Below, piece by piece: positions 37,673-45,487 of a stretch of 64,000 bases of DNA. The stretch is from NCBI GenBank assembly GCA_002336115.1, contig DDEN01000022.1, forward strand, positions 276,356 through 340,355. Reading direction: 5' to 3'. Position 1 is the first letter of the stretch. Every line of letters starts with the position of its first letter. Both the position numbers and the translations under genes were made by a program. The notes beneath the pieces were generated by a model. The model ran no database searches, was not told where the DNA came from, and worked only from the letters and a program-made list of their open reading frames with translations. The DNA comes from Chitinophagaceae bacterium UBA1953 (lineage in GTDB: Bacteria; Bacteroidota; Bacteroidia; Chitinophagales; Chitinophagaceae).

Positions 37673-38803
37673 CTACATAACCCGTCCGGAATTTATTGCA
37701 GGTTGTATGATCTGCTTCAGCCTGCTTGTAAACCGTTCAAACGAAAAATACTCCAGCATGTTCTTCTGTAATTCTGCCGGTCGCTTTTCCTGCTGAAGCA
37801 CATGTTCAAGCGCCTGCAGCAACTGTTCTTCATTATCCGGGTCAATTAACGTACCCAGCTTGCCGAACTGCAATGCTTCGGTACTGCCATCTTTGTTTCC
37901 TGCAATCACCGGCAACCCGCAGGCCATTGCTTCCAAATACACAATGCCAAATCCTTCTCCCTTGCTGGGCATGGCAAATACATCGGCCAGCAGGTAATGA
38001 TCGGTTACTTCCTCATCAGGAATAAACCCGGTCATAATCACCTGTTTCTCAAGTCCGCAATCTGAAATCATTCTGCGCATACGTTGCTCTTCTTCCACAT
38101 CAGCTTTTCCGGCAAGCAGATATTTAAAGGCAGTATTTTTTTGTTTGAAGGATTGCAGGGCTGCAACTAATTTATCATATCCCTTATACCCTTCATTGCT
38201 GTTTAACCTGGTTAATGTAAAGATGATTTTTTCATCATCCCTGATACCATATCTTTTTTTGAGATAAGCTGGTTTTTCAAAAACAGTGGGCAGCTTGAAA
38301 TAAGGATCAAGTGTATTGGGAAATACAGAAATTTTTCCGGCAGGCATACCCTGCTGTTCAACCAGTTGCTGTTTGGTATAGCTGCTTACTGCAAGCAGGC
38401 GATCGGCCTTTTGAAGTACTTTTTTTTTAACACCGTTCACAGGTTCAAACACTTCAATACCATGACAGATCACCGTTAATGTACCTTTTGGCCTCAGCAG
38501 TTTATACAGCACCCCGATCATCGCCATATTCAAATGGCCGATAATCAGCTCATCTTTTAAAAAACTCCGCAGCACTGTGCTGATAACAAATAAAATCCGC
38601 CTTCCGCCGTATGCCCGGAAACTTTCTGTTGGCACATACCGTTCATCGCAACCCGTATCATACATTCCTGCAAAACCTGCAGTAAACCCAAGGGGTTGCT
38701 GAAGCTGAACCAAGGCTTTCATAAAAGCACGGTTAAACTTTTCAATTCCACCGGTGGTGGAAAAACAAGCTAAAACAATAAACTGAATGCTACGCCGCCG
38801 CAT
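37673..38803 (-). CDS. GT4 family glycosyltransferase
   Basis: A 376-aa GT-B enzyme. The N-terminus has FIVLACFSTTGGIEKFNR, where the GG loop is typical. FVISTVLR, HGIEVFEPV and ADRLLAVSSYT follow; the second domain starts FTLTRLNSNEGYKGYD and carries SKGEGFGIVYLEAMACGLPVIAG with the EX7E pair. Its start overlaps the asnB-like stop by 14 bp. A 176-bp gap without features other than A/T-rich sequence separates it from the dehydrogenase gene. Confidence 0.9.
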   Translation of the reverse strand: MRRRSIQFIVLACFSTTGGIEKFNRAFMKALVQLQQPLGFTAGFAGMYDTGCDERYVPTESFRAYGGRRILFVISTVLRSFLKDELIIGHLNMAMIGVLYKLLRPKGTLTVICHGIEVFEPVNGVKKKVLQKADRLLAVSSYTKQQLVEQQGMPAGKISVFPNTLDPYFKLPTVFEKPAYLKKRYGIRDDEKIIFTLTRLNSNEGYKGYDKLVAALQSFKQKNTAFKYLLAGKADVEEEQRMRRMISDCGLEKQVIMTGFIPDEEVTDHYLLADVFAMPSKGEGFGIVYLEAMACGLPVIAGNKDGSTEALQFGKLGTLIDPDNEEQLLQALEHVLQQEKRPAELQKNMLEYFSFERFTSRLKQIIQPAINSGRVM

Positions 38804-40580
38804 GCTGCCCTTTATTCATAAATCGGTTCATCAGCAATGCACACCAGTAGCGGCCCCATGATAAACGTTTTCGTTGGAAGTCAATATACAGGTGATGTTC
38901 TTCTGGTGTGGACGGCTGGATGTATTCATTTTCCTTCAGCCATCCTTCAAAAGGAAATGTAAAGCCTTGTTTTTTCCGTTTCCAGATTTTCACAGGAAGC
39001 TCGTTCTCAAAAGCCTTTACTAATAAATATTTTGGAGGTGTTTTTTTAAACTTAATCGCCTCATCAATAGCCCCGGCCATCAGCATTACTTCCTTATCCA
39101 GGAAAGGAACACGGATTTCCAGCCCGTGCCACATACTCATAAAATCAGAATCCTTCAGCAGTTGATTCTGCATGTAAAAATTCGTTTCAATCCAGCTTAT
39201 CCTGTTTCCGTCGGTTAAACCATTGATGGGATAATAAGTACTCAGTTGTTCCAGTTCCTCTTCAATCTGTTTTTCGGTTGTTCCTAACAGTGAGGCAACA
39301 GAAACCGGTGTAAAAATACCCCGGTAACTCAGGTATTCTGATGCGGAATTATCCATTCCTGCATAACTCAGCTTACGCACCCGGTGATCGGGAAACAACT
39401 GCAGGCGCTTTAACAAACTGTCGGGTGCTTTCTTCACAAAATTCATCCGCCGGTGCTGCTGAAACGAAGGATAACCACCAAACAATTCATCAGCGCCAAG
39501 CCCCGACAGTACAGCTTTGAGCCCGTATGCTTTTGCATACTTGGAAATAAAATACGTATTGATACCGTCGAGTGTAGGCTGATCCATTGCATCCATCGCA
39601 TCCTCCAGGTGCCCGTTGAAAATTTCTTTCGTTACAAGAAACGACTGGTGGTGCGCTTTTGTCTGCTCAATGATGAGCTGCTGGTATTTTTCTTCCGAAA
39701 ACTGCTCTTCATTAAAAACAATCGATAGTGTATGCAGGTTTTCCTTTTGTGTGGTACTGGCAATCAATGTCAGCAGACTTGAATCAATTCCGCCGCTCAG
39801 AAACAAACCAATCGGTGCATCAGAAACAAGATGACGTTCTACTGCCTGTTCCATTGTTTCACGGATCAGTTGCAGCGCTTCTTCTTCATTTTTGAGTTTA
39901 CCCGTAAACTTCCAGTTAAAAAAGCAATGCTTGCGGCTTTTAAGAGATGGGAGGTCAACCAGCATAACGGTGCCCTTTTCCAGGGGATGCACATTTTCCA
40001 ATGTTGTGATGGGCTCAGGCAAATGGCCAAACGTTAAAAAAGCGGTGCGCCATTGCTGGTTCTCCGCAAATTTTTTCTCCACACATTGGAATGCCCTGAT
40101 TTCTGAAGCAAAATAAAAGCTGTGCTGATCTTTATAATAATAAAGTGGTTTAATACCGGCGTGATCCCTTGCAAGCACTAATTGTTGTTTGCGTTCATCC
40201 AGGATTGCCAGCGCAAACATACCATTAAAGAATTCAAACGCATCGGCTCCCCACTGGCGGTATGCTTTTAAAATAACCTCTGTGTCACTTTCAGTTTTAA
40301 ACTGATGACCGTAATGCTGAAGTGTTGATTTAAGCTCTTTGTAATTATAAATTTCACCATTAAACACAATCGTCAGTTCCGCATCAATCATGGGCTGATG
40401 GCCTGCTTCACTTAAATCAATCAGGGATAAGCGCCTGTGGCCAAAAGCAAGCGGCATTGACGGGTGCGTAAAAATTCCCGCATCATCCGGCCCACCTTTT
40501 TTCATCGCATCACGCATGCGCACAATTTCCTGTTGCAGATTCTTTACCGTCGGATCATATATGCCTGCTATCCTGCACAT
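38790..40580 (-). CDS. asnB: Glutamine-dependent asparagine synthetase-like amidotransferase
   Basis: A 596-aa two-domain enzyme. Cys2 (MCRIAGIYD) is the class II glutaminase nucleophile, with LSLIDLSEAGHQP and FNGEIYNY in that domain. The synthetase domain has LSGGIDSSLL for ATP pyrophosphate and SGLGADELFGGYP. In capsule loci such proteins (WbpS-like) can amidate a hexuronic acid instead of making asparagine. The uronic acid pathway in the same locus makes that plausible here. It reads toward the glycosyltransferases, about 180 bp from the tandem repeat array upstream. Confidence 0.85.
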   Translation of the reverse strand: MCRIAGIYDPTVKNLQQEIVRMRDAMKKGGPDDAGIFTHPSMPLAFGHRRLSLIDLSEAGHQPMIDAELTIVFNGEIYNYKELKSTLQHYGHQFKTESDTEVILKAYRQWGADAFEFFNGMFALAILDERKQQLVLARDHAGIKPLYYYKDQHSFYFASEIRAFQCVEKKFAENQQWRTAFLTFGHLPEPITTLENVHPLEKGTVMLVDLPSLKSRKHCFFNWKFTGKLKNEEEALQLIRETMEQAVERHLVSDAPIGLFLSGGIDSSLLTLIASTTQKENLHTLSIVFNEEQFSEEKYQQLIIEQTKAHHQSFLVTKEIFNGHLEDAMDAMDQPTLDGINTYFISKYAKAYGLKAVLSGLGADELFGGYPSFQQHRRMNFVKKAPDSLLKRLQLFPDHRVRKLSYAGMDNSASEYLSYRGIFTPVSVASLLGTTEKQIEEELEQLSTYYPINGLTDGNRISWIETNFYMQNQLLKDSDFMSMWHGLEIRVPFLDKEVMLMAGAIDEAIKFKKTPPKYLLVKAFENELPVKIWKRKKQGFTFPFEGWLKENEYIQPSTPEEHHLYIDFQRKRLSWGRYWCALLMNRFMNKGQHAAA

Positions 40581-40660
40581 AACTGTATTTTCTGTTTTTT
40601 TCGGAAGGAACTGAATATTTTTTTTGAATCACGGAAATACAAACAACACAAAAATTTGTT

Positions 40661-40735
40661 GCCGGTAAGGCGGCAAAAAATCATCTTTTTTCTCTCAGTG
40701 ATCCCTGTGTCTCTGTGGTTACCAGCATTGCAAAT
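40661..40735. repeat. Interspersed intergenic repeat, copy next to tandem array
   Basis: The stretch has ttgccggtaaggcgg, an imperfect hairpin, then cctgtgtctctgtggtt. Both modules recur at 46.7 kb and 50.4 kb in gene-free sequence, with the second also near 59.2 kb. It directly precedes the 68-bp tandem array. Confidence 0.55.
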
Positions 40736-40745
40736 GTAGCGCCGC

Positions 40746-41290
40746 AACTCTTCTTCTCAGTGCCTTTGCCTCTTTCGTCCCTTTGTGTGAAACCTTTGCA
40801 AGCAAAGCGCAGTAACTCTTCTTCTCAGTGCCTTTGTCTCCTTCCTTTCTTTGCGTGAAACCTTTGCAAGCAAAGCGCAGCAACTCTTCTTCTCAGTGCC
40901 TTTGTCTCCTTCCTTCCTTTGCGTGAAACCTTTGCAAGCACCAGCGCCGCAACTCTTCTTCTCCGTGCCTTTGTCTCCTTCCTTTCTTTGTGTGAAACCT
41001 TTGCAAGCAAAGCGCAGCAACTCTTCTTCTTCGTGCCTTTGTCTCCTTTCTTCCCTTGCGTGAAACCTTTGCAAGCAAAGCGCAGCAACTCTTCTTCTCC
41101 GTGCCTTTGTCTCCTTACTTCCTTTGTGTGAAACCCTTGCAAGCAAAGCGCAGCAACTCTTCTTCTTCGTGTCTCTGTCTCCTTCCTTCCTTTGCGTGAA
41201 ACCCTTGCAAGCAAAGCGCAGCAACTCTTCTTCTTCCTGCCTCTGTCTCCTTCCTTTCTTTGCGTGAAACCTTTGCAAGCAAAGCGCAGC
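40746..41290. repeat. Tandem repeat, eight units of 68 bp
   Basis: Eight near-identical units begin at 40746, 40814, 40882, 40951, 41019, 41087, 41155 and 41223, each opening with aactcttctt and closing near gcaagcaaagcgcagc. Spacing is 68 bp, 69 in one unit. Each unit contains a small inverted repeat (ctttg caag caaag) and segments such as cctttgtctcc and tgcgtgaaac that resemble single-copy intergenic repeats elsewhere in the window. The array ends exactly at the stop codon of the BY-kinase gene. Because 68 is not a multiple of 3, the long frames across it are not credible genes. It fills most of the 712-bp gap between the kinase and asnB. Confidence 0.95.
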
Positions 41291-41292
41291 AA

Positions 41293-43689
41293 CTACTTAA
41301 TCCCTATAAACCGCAGCACTTTATTATACCACTTGTTTCTTGTAGGATCATTATCATAATAACCATAGCCATAACCATAACCGTAGCCATAGCCATAACC
41401 ATAACCGCCATAACCATAGTAACTGTTATAACCTTCCACTTTAATATCGTTCACAATAATGGCTGAAGAAGGAAATTTTTTCTGCTGGTATATTTCTTCA
41501 AGCAACTGAAGCTGTTTTTTAAATGTATAACGCTGGCGTACCACAAATAACGAAGCATCAGCAAAATTTGCAAGGGTCATGGCATCACTCACTAAACCAA
41601 CCGGCGCTGTATCAATCACTACAGTATCGAAATTATCCCGGCAGAATTCAAATAATTCTTTAATTCTCGGATCAAGCAGCAACTCAGATGGGTTAGGCGG
41701 AGTGGGTCCGCAGGCAATTACATACAGGTTGTCCGCATTAGGAACCTTGATGGGCAACTCCTCAAGTTTTACCTTACCCACAACAAAATGGGTAATGCCA
41801 AAAGTTCGCTGAAGTCCAAGCCCGCTTAACACCCTTGGTTTGCGTAAGTCAAATTCTAGAATTACAGTCCGCTTGCCTGTAAGCGCAATCGAACCGGCCA
41901 GGTTAGTGGCGGCAAATGACTTACCCTCACCACTAAACGAAGAAGTAACCAGTATAACCGGTGTACGTTCTTTTTTCAGAACCGGTTGCAGGTTCGAGCG
42001 GATAATACGGAACTGTTCGGCAAGGATGGTACGGCTGTTTTTAACAGCAACCAATGTCTCTGGTTTATCATTATGCCCCAGCTCGCCAATCACTGGAATT
42101 TTTGTATTACGCACAATATCATTCTTGTTCGTAACCTTGTCGTTCATCATATCCCGTACAAGAATAATCAATACGGGTATCAATATACCAAAAAACAACG
42201 CAAGCATATACGCATTACGACGCTTGGGTAAAATGGGGCTTCCACTACCTTCTGCAGGTGCAAATACCTTTGAATTAGATAAAGTGGACGCAAGTTGAAT
42301 ACCCGTTTCTTCACGCTTCTGAAGAAGAAAAGTGTACAGCTCGTTTTTAATCACTTGCTGCCGTTCTATTTCTCGTACCTGCCCTTCCTTCTCCGGGAGT
42401 GAAAACATCTCTTTTTTAGCAACACTGTTTTGCCGTTCAAGTTCATGTTTATTGAGCACGTAAGACTCCCGGATATTTTTCAGGTTTTCGATAATGGAAG
42501 TCCGTGTTTTTTCAATGTTTTCATCAATTTCTTTTATAACAGGATTACTTTCCTTATTCACCTGCAGTTCCATTGTCCGTTTTAGAATTAAACGGTTATA
42601 ATCAGCTACAAGCCCCGTTAATGTAACATCCTCAATTCCCAGGTTGGCTGGTGTAAGATTATAGATATTTTTTTTGTCCTTTACGTATGCATCCAGGAGA
42701 TCCAGCACTTTTATCCTCACTTCCTGCTCATTCAGTAACCTCTCTGTCTGCGTCATATTATCAAGATAAACCTTCGACTGCTCATCCAAATTCAGGAATT
42801 GGTTCCGTTTCCTGAAATCAATCAGGTTCCCTTCAATTTTAGACACATCATTTTCAAGATTATTTAAACGGTCAGTGATAAACTGAAGCGAGTTGGCCGA
42901 AATACGGCTCTTATCTTCCACGCTGTACCTTCCGTATTCTTGCATAATCCTGTTCAGGATATCAATACCCTTTTCTGAATTAAGGGTATTCAGGCTTAAA
43001 TTAAGCACACTGGATGTTCGGGATTTCTGCGATATATTTAAATCACCCGAAATCTCTCCTGCTATAACTTTTGAAGGCACCCATTTATACGTAAACCTCC
43101 GGATGTCAGTACCATCAGAAAATGCGGGGTTTTTGATAACCCGGAAAATACAACCATCCGTTTCAATATTGCTGTAATAAAACTTGGGCTTGGTTTCCTT
43201 GTTTAACAAAAAACTGTTCTCATTCAACGTTTGTAAGTTAAATGAATAGGACAAACTGCTGTCACGCAGTTTAACCACTTCAACAATAAACGGTACAAGC
43301 TTATATACCTCACTGCTTCGCACCTTACCATGTTCAACATAAATTGAATTCAGTTTTAAACTGTCAACTACCCGGCTCAAAAAAACCTTCGAACGCATCA
43401 GATCAATTTCATCCTCCATATTGATCTTGTCAACAGGATTAAAAACACTGCTGAATTTCTCATTCGATTTCACATTTGCAGCATTTTCCATTTTCACAAT
43501 CATACTGCTGTTTACATTGTAAACAGGTGTTGCCCAGCGCAGGTATGCCCAGGCTACAATCAAAGCAATACCTAGCGAAAAGAAAAATAAGGGAAGATTG
43601 GAAATGTATTTAAAGAGAATTTCTTTAAATGTAAGAAATTTCCCTTCGTGCTCTGTTGTCTGAAATTGTTCCTGTCCGACTGTGTTCAT
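41293..43689 (-). CDS. wzc: Polysaccharide co-polymerase / BY-type tyrosine kinase (Wzc-like)
   Basis: A 798-aa inner-membrane protein with an N-terminal Wzz domain between two membrane segments (about residues 35-55 and 505-525), a long coiled-coil periplasmic region, and a C-terminal kinase. Walker A is SSFSGEGKS near residue 587, Walker A' is VILEFDLRKP and Walker B is VVIDTAP. The C-terminal tail, about residues 753-778, is a run of alternating Tyr and Gly with 13 tyrosines, the expected autophosphorylation cluster. Cycling of that tail controls chain length and export with Wza. The ATG overlaps the wza stop by one base (TAATG). Confidence 0.95.
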   Translation of the reverse strand: MNTVGQEQFQTTEHEGKFLTFKEILFKYISNLPLFFFSLGIALIVAWAYLRWATPVYNVNSSMIVKMENAANVKSNEKFSSVFNPVDKINMEDEIDLMRSKVFLSRVVDSLKLNSIYVEHGKVRSSEVYKLVPFIVEVVKLRDSSLSYSFNLQTLNENSFLLNKETKPKFYYSNIETDGCIFRVIKNPAFSDGTDIRRFTYKWVPSKVIAGEISGDLNISQKSRTSSVLNLSLNTLNSEKGIDILNRIMQEYGRYSVEDKSRISANSLQFITDRLNNLENDVSKIEGNLIDFRKRNQFLNLDEQSKVYLDNMTQTERLLNEQEVRIKVLDLLDAYVKDKKNIYNLTPANLGIEDVTLTGLVADYNRLILKRTMELQVNKESNPVIKEIDENIEKTRTSIIENLKNIRESYVLNKHELERQNSVAKKEMFSLPEKEGQVREIERQQVIKNELYTFLLQKREETGIQLASTLSNSKVFAPAEGSGSPILPKRRNAYMLALFFGILIPVLIILVRDMMNDKVTNKNDIVRNTKIPVIGELGHNDKPETLVAVKNSRTILAEQFRIIRSNLQPVLKKERTPVILVTSSFSGEGKSFAATNLAGSIALTGKRTVILEFDLRKPRVLSGLGLQRTFGITHFVVGKVKLEELPIKVPNADNLYVIACGPTPPNPSELLLDPRIKELFEFCRDNFDTVVIDTAPVGLVSDAMTLANFADASLFVVRQRYTFKKQLQLLEEIYQQKKFPSSAIIVNDIKVEGYNSYYGYGGYGYGYGYGYGYGYGYYDNDPTRNKWYNKVLRFIGIK

Positions 43690-44540
43690 TACTTAATTGC
43701 GGTAAAGAATGTGATAATAAAATTGAGAACAATAATACCCATACTTACAAACTGATATGTTTTCTGTGTACTTTGATCAGTAGATTTAAGCAATCGGGTG
43801 GTAGGCCGTACATACACCACATCATTCTGGTGCAGGTAATAATTGGGAGAGTTTAAAAAATCTCCTCTTGTTAAATCAACAGTCTGCATTGTTCTCTTTC
43901 CGTTCTGCTCACGGATAATCAGGATATTTTTAAGATCCGCACCTTTAGCCACGCCACCAACATCACCCAATGCCTGTAAAAATGAAACCCGCTCTGATTC
44001 AAACAATTTTGACCCAGGTGTTGCCACTTCGCCCAAAAAAGTAACCCGGAAATTCTGGTAACGGATGTTCACAATAGGATCTTCTTTCAGGTAAGCCGAA
44101 GCCCGTTGAATAATTTCCTTTTCCAGGGCAGTCTTGGTCATGCTGTCAGCATGAATTACACCCAGCAAAGGCAGTTTGATATCGCCACTTACAATATCTA
44201 CAAGGTAGTTGTTACCGGTACCTCCACCTCCACCAGATGCTCCTGTTCCTCCACCTGCGCCGTCCGCAGAAGCTACTGCAGAGTAATTCTGGCTGAACAA
44301 TTGATTGGAAGAAGAGCTCCTGGAGGAAATACTGATCTGCAGCAGATCTCCTTTCTGGATAATGGGCTCCACCAATTGGTATTGACTCAGTTTCAGTGTA
44401 TCCAGCCCCTCGTTAAAATACACATTTTCTTTCCTCAGCTTTTCTGGTGAAACACAGGAAGCAAACAGGGAAGCAGATAAAATCCCTGCTAAAAACAAAC
44501 GAAGCATGCGCTTAAATTTAACTGTAATAAATATTTTCAA
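43689..44540 (-). CDS. wza: Polysaccharide export outer-membrane lipoprotein (Wza-like)
   Basis: A 283-aa lipoprotein. The signal peptide ends in the lipobox LFASC with Cys29 (Cys18 if the second Met is used). A poly-Gly linker (about residues 95-115) interrupts the Poly_export domain, then a SLBB domain with NIRYQNFRVTFLGEVATPG and a C-terminal hydrophobic helix (FVSMGIIVLNFIITFF). It forms the outer-membrane export channel together with the kinase gene just downstream. The C-terminal helix spanning the membrane is a Wza-type feature. Confidence 0.94.
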   Translation of the reverse strand: MKIFITVKFKRMLRLFLAGILSASLFASCVSPEKLRKENVYFNEGLDTLKLSQYQLVEPIIQKGDLLQISISSRSSSSNQLFSQNYSAVASADGAGGGTGASGGGGGTGNNYLVDIVSGDIKLPLLGVIHADSMTKTALEKEIIQRASAYLKEDPIVNIRYQNFRVTFLGEVATPGSKLFESERVSFLQALGDVGGVAKGADLKNILIIREQNGKRTMQTVDLTRGDFLNSPNYYLHQNDVVYVRPTTRLLKSTDQSTQKTYQFVSMGIIVLNFIITFFTAIK

Positions 44541-44549
44541 ACCTTCTTT

Positions 44550-45056
44550 TTATTGCTTTACAACCGGCTCAAGATTGCCCTTTTCAAAACGGGCGGTCAG
44601 CTCATAACCCAGGCTCTCCAGCAGAACATAGGCTTGTTTATTCTGCACTTTCACTACCACGCCTTCTGTATCCATCATCAATCCGGTTTTTACCCGTACA
44701 CGCTCCCCTGCTTTCAGATCAACAGGCCTTGCCTGCACATCCTCATACTCATTCAGAAATTTACGGATGATTTCAATTTCCTCACTCCTGATGATCGCAG
44801 GCTTCCCCTCCCAGTAAACAAAATTAACCACGCCATCTGTAAGTCGAACGCTTGTTTTCTCCCCTTCCGCAATAAAAACAAATACATACGATTTGAACAG
44901 TGGTTCTTCAATGACCTTATACCGGTCGCTCCATTTTCGCCGGATTTTTGTTAATGGGCAGTAATAAACTACACCTTTTTTCTCAAGAAACTGGATTACC
45001 TTTTTTTCCCAGCGGGGCTTGGTATAAACAGCGTACCAGTTCTTTGAAGACTTCAT
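44550..45056 (-). CDS. NusG/UpxY-like transcription antiterminator
   Basis: A 168-aa NusG paralogue. Residues about 6-110 form the NGN domain (NWYAVYTKPRWEKKV, then PLFKSYVFVFI) and 115-160 the KOW domain (GERVRVKTGLMMDTEGVVV). In Bacteroidota, UpxY proteins encoded first in each capsule locus bind RNA polymerase and prevent early termination in the leader of their own operon. Position as first gene, about 200 bp behind a possible promoter and just behind a terminator-like hairpin, fits. It would be needed to read through more than 43 kb downstream. Confidence 0.92.
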   Translation of the reverse strand: MKSSKNWYAVYTKPRWEKKVIQFLEKKGVVYYCPLTKIRRKWSDRYKVIEEPLFKSYVFVFIAEGEKTSVRLTDGVVNFVYWEGKPAIIRSEEIEIIRKFLNEYEDVQARPVDLKAGERVRVKTGLMMDTEGVVVKVQNKQAYVLLESLGYELTARFEKGNLEPVVKQ

Positions 45057-45127
45057 ATCACAATTTAATCCAAAGCTTCGCCACCTCAGTCACATATTTT
45101 TTAAAAAACTGAGTTTGCTGTAACAAA

Positions 45128-45159
45128 TAAAAAAAGGCAGACAGCCCCTTCAGGCTATC
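45128..45159 (-). terminator. Terminator-like hairpin in the locus leader
   Basis: On the minus strand the stem GATAGCC / GGCTGTC (45159-45153 with 45146-45140, one G-U pair, 6-nt loop) is followed within 4 nt by a run of at least 7 T. This is the layout of an intrinsic terminator, lying between the presumed promoter and the antiterminator start codon (72-103 bp upstream). On the plus strand no T-run follows, so it points only toward the polysaccharide genes. It may be the site bypassed by the antiterminator. Confidence 0.6.
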
Positions 45160-45265
45160 CACCCTCAACCTATTAGAATGCCTTGTAACAAGACAGATTT
45201 ATACTGAATTTTTCTGTTTTCACAATCACTTCTTGTTTTTTACCTCAACCCTGCTTCTCTGCGTG

Positions 45266-45273
45266 CAAATATA
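45266..45273 (-). promoter_or_regulatory. Possible -7 element for the polysaccharide locus
   Basis: On the minus strand the octamer reads TATATTTG, matching the Bacteroidota -7 consensus TAnnTTTG. It would give a leader of about 200 nt containing the hairpin at 45128-45159. No clear -33 TTG is found at the usual distance, so support is weak. The rest of the 431-bp gap between the divergent genes at 45056 and 45488 is A/T-rich without other recognisable signals. Confidence 0.3.
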
Positions 45274-45487
45274 GGCCATTTACCTCCTTTCCTCATCATA
45301 AAAGTACACCCGTTATTTACTCACAATTTTCTCATTTTAATTGTGTTGCAAGATAAAGGTTGAGACTCATTCGTAAAAAAAATATATTTATAAACATTTA
45401 CTCCTGCTCAGTTGAAATACTGACTGAATTAATCACGGTCTCACATTACAATCAACAGATTTTCTTACTTTTAGAAAAACCATTACT

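Noticed and set aside
40746..41290. CRISPR array
   Set aside because: The whole 68-bp unit repeats; there are no unique spacers and no cas genes.
40757..41292. Two long overlapping frames across the tandem array, rich in Arg and Lys repeats
   Set aside because: They come from the 68-bp repeat lacking stop codons. The unit length is not a multiple of 3 and both frames run in parallel, so neither behaves like a gene.
45357..45487. Plus-strand promoter for the DUF5009 gene
   Set aside because: TACTTTTA before the TTG start is only a partial match to TAnnTTTG and no -33 box is seen.
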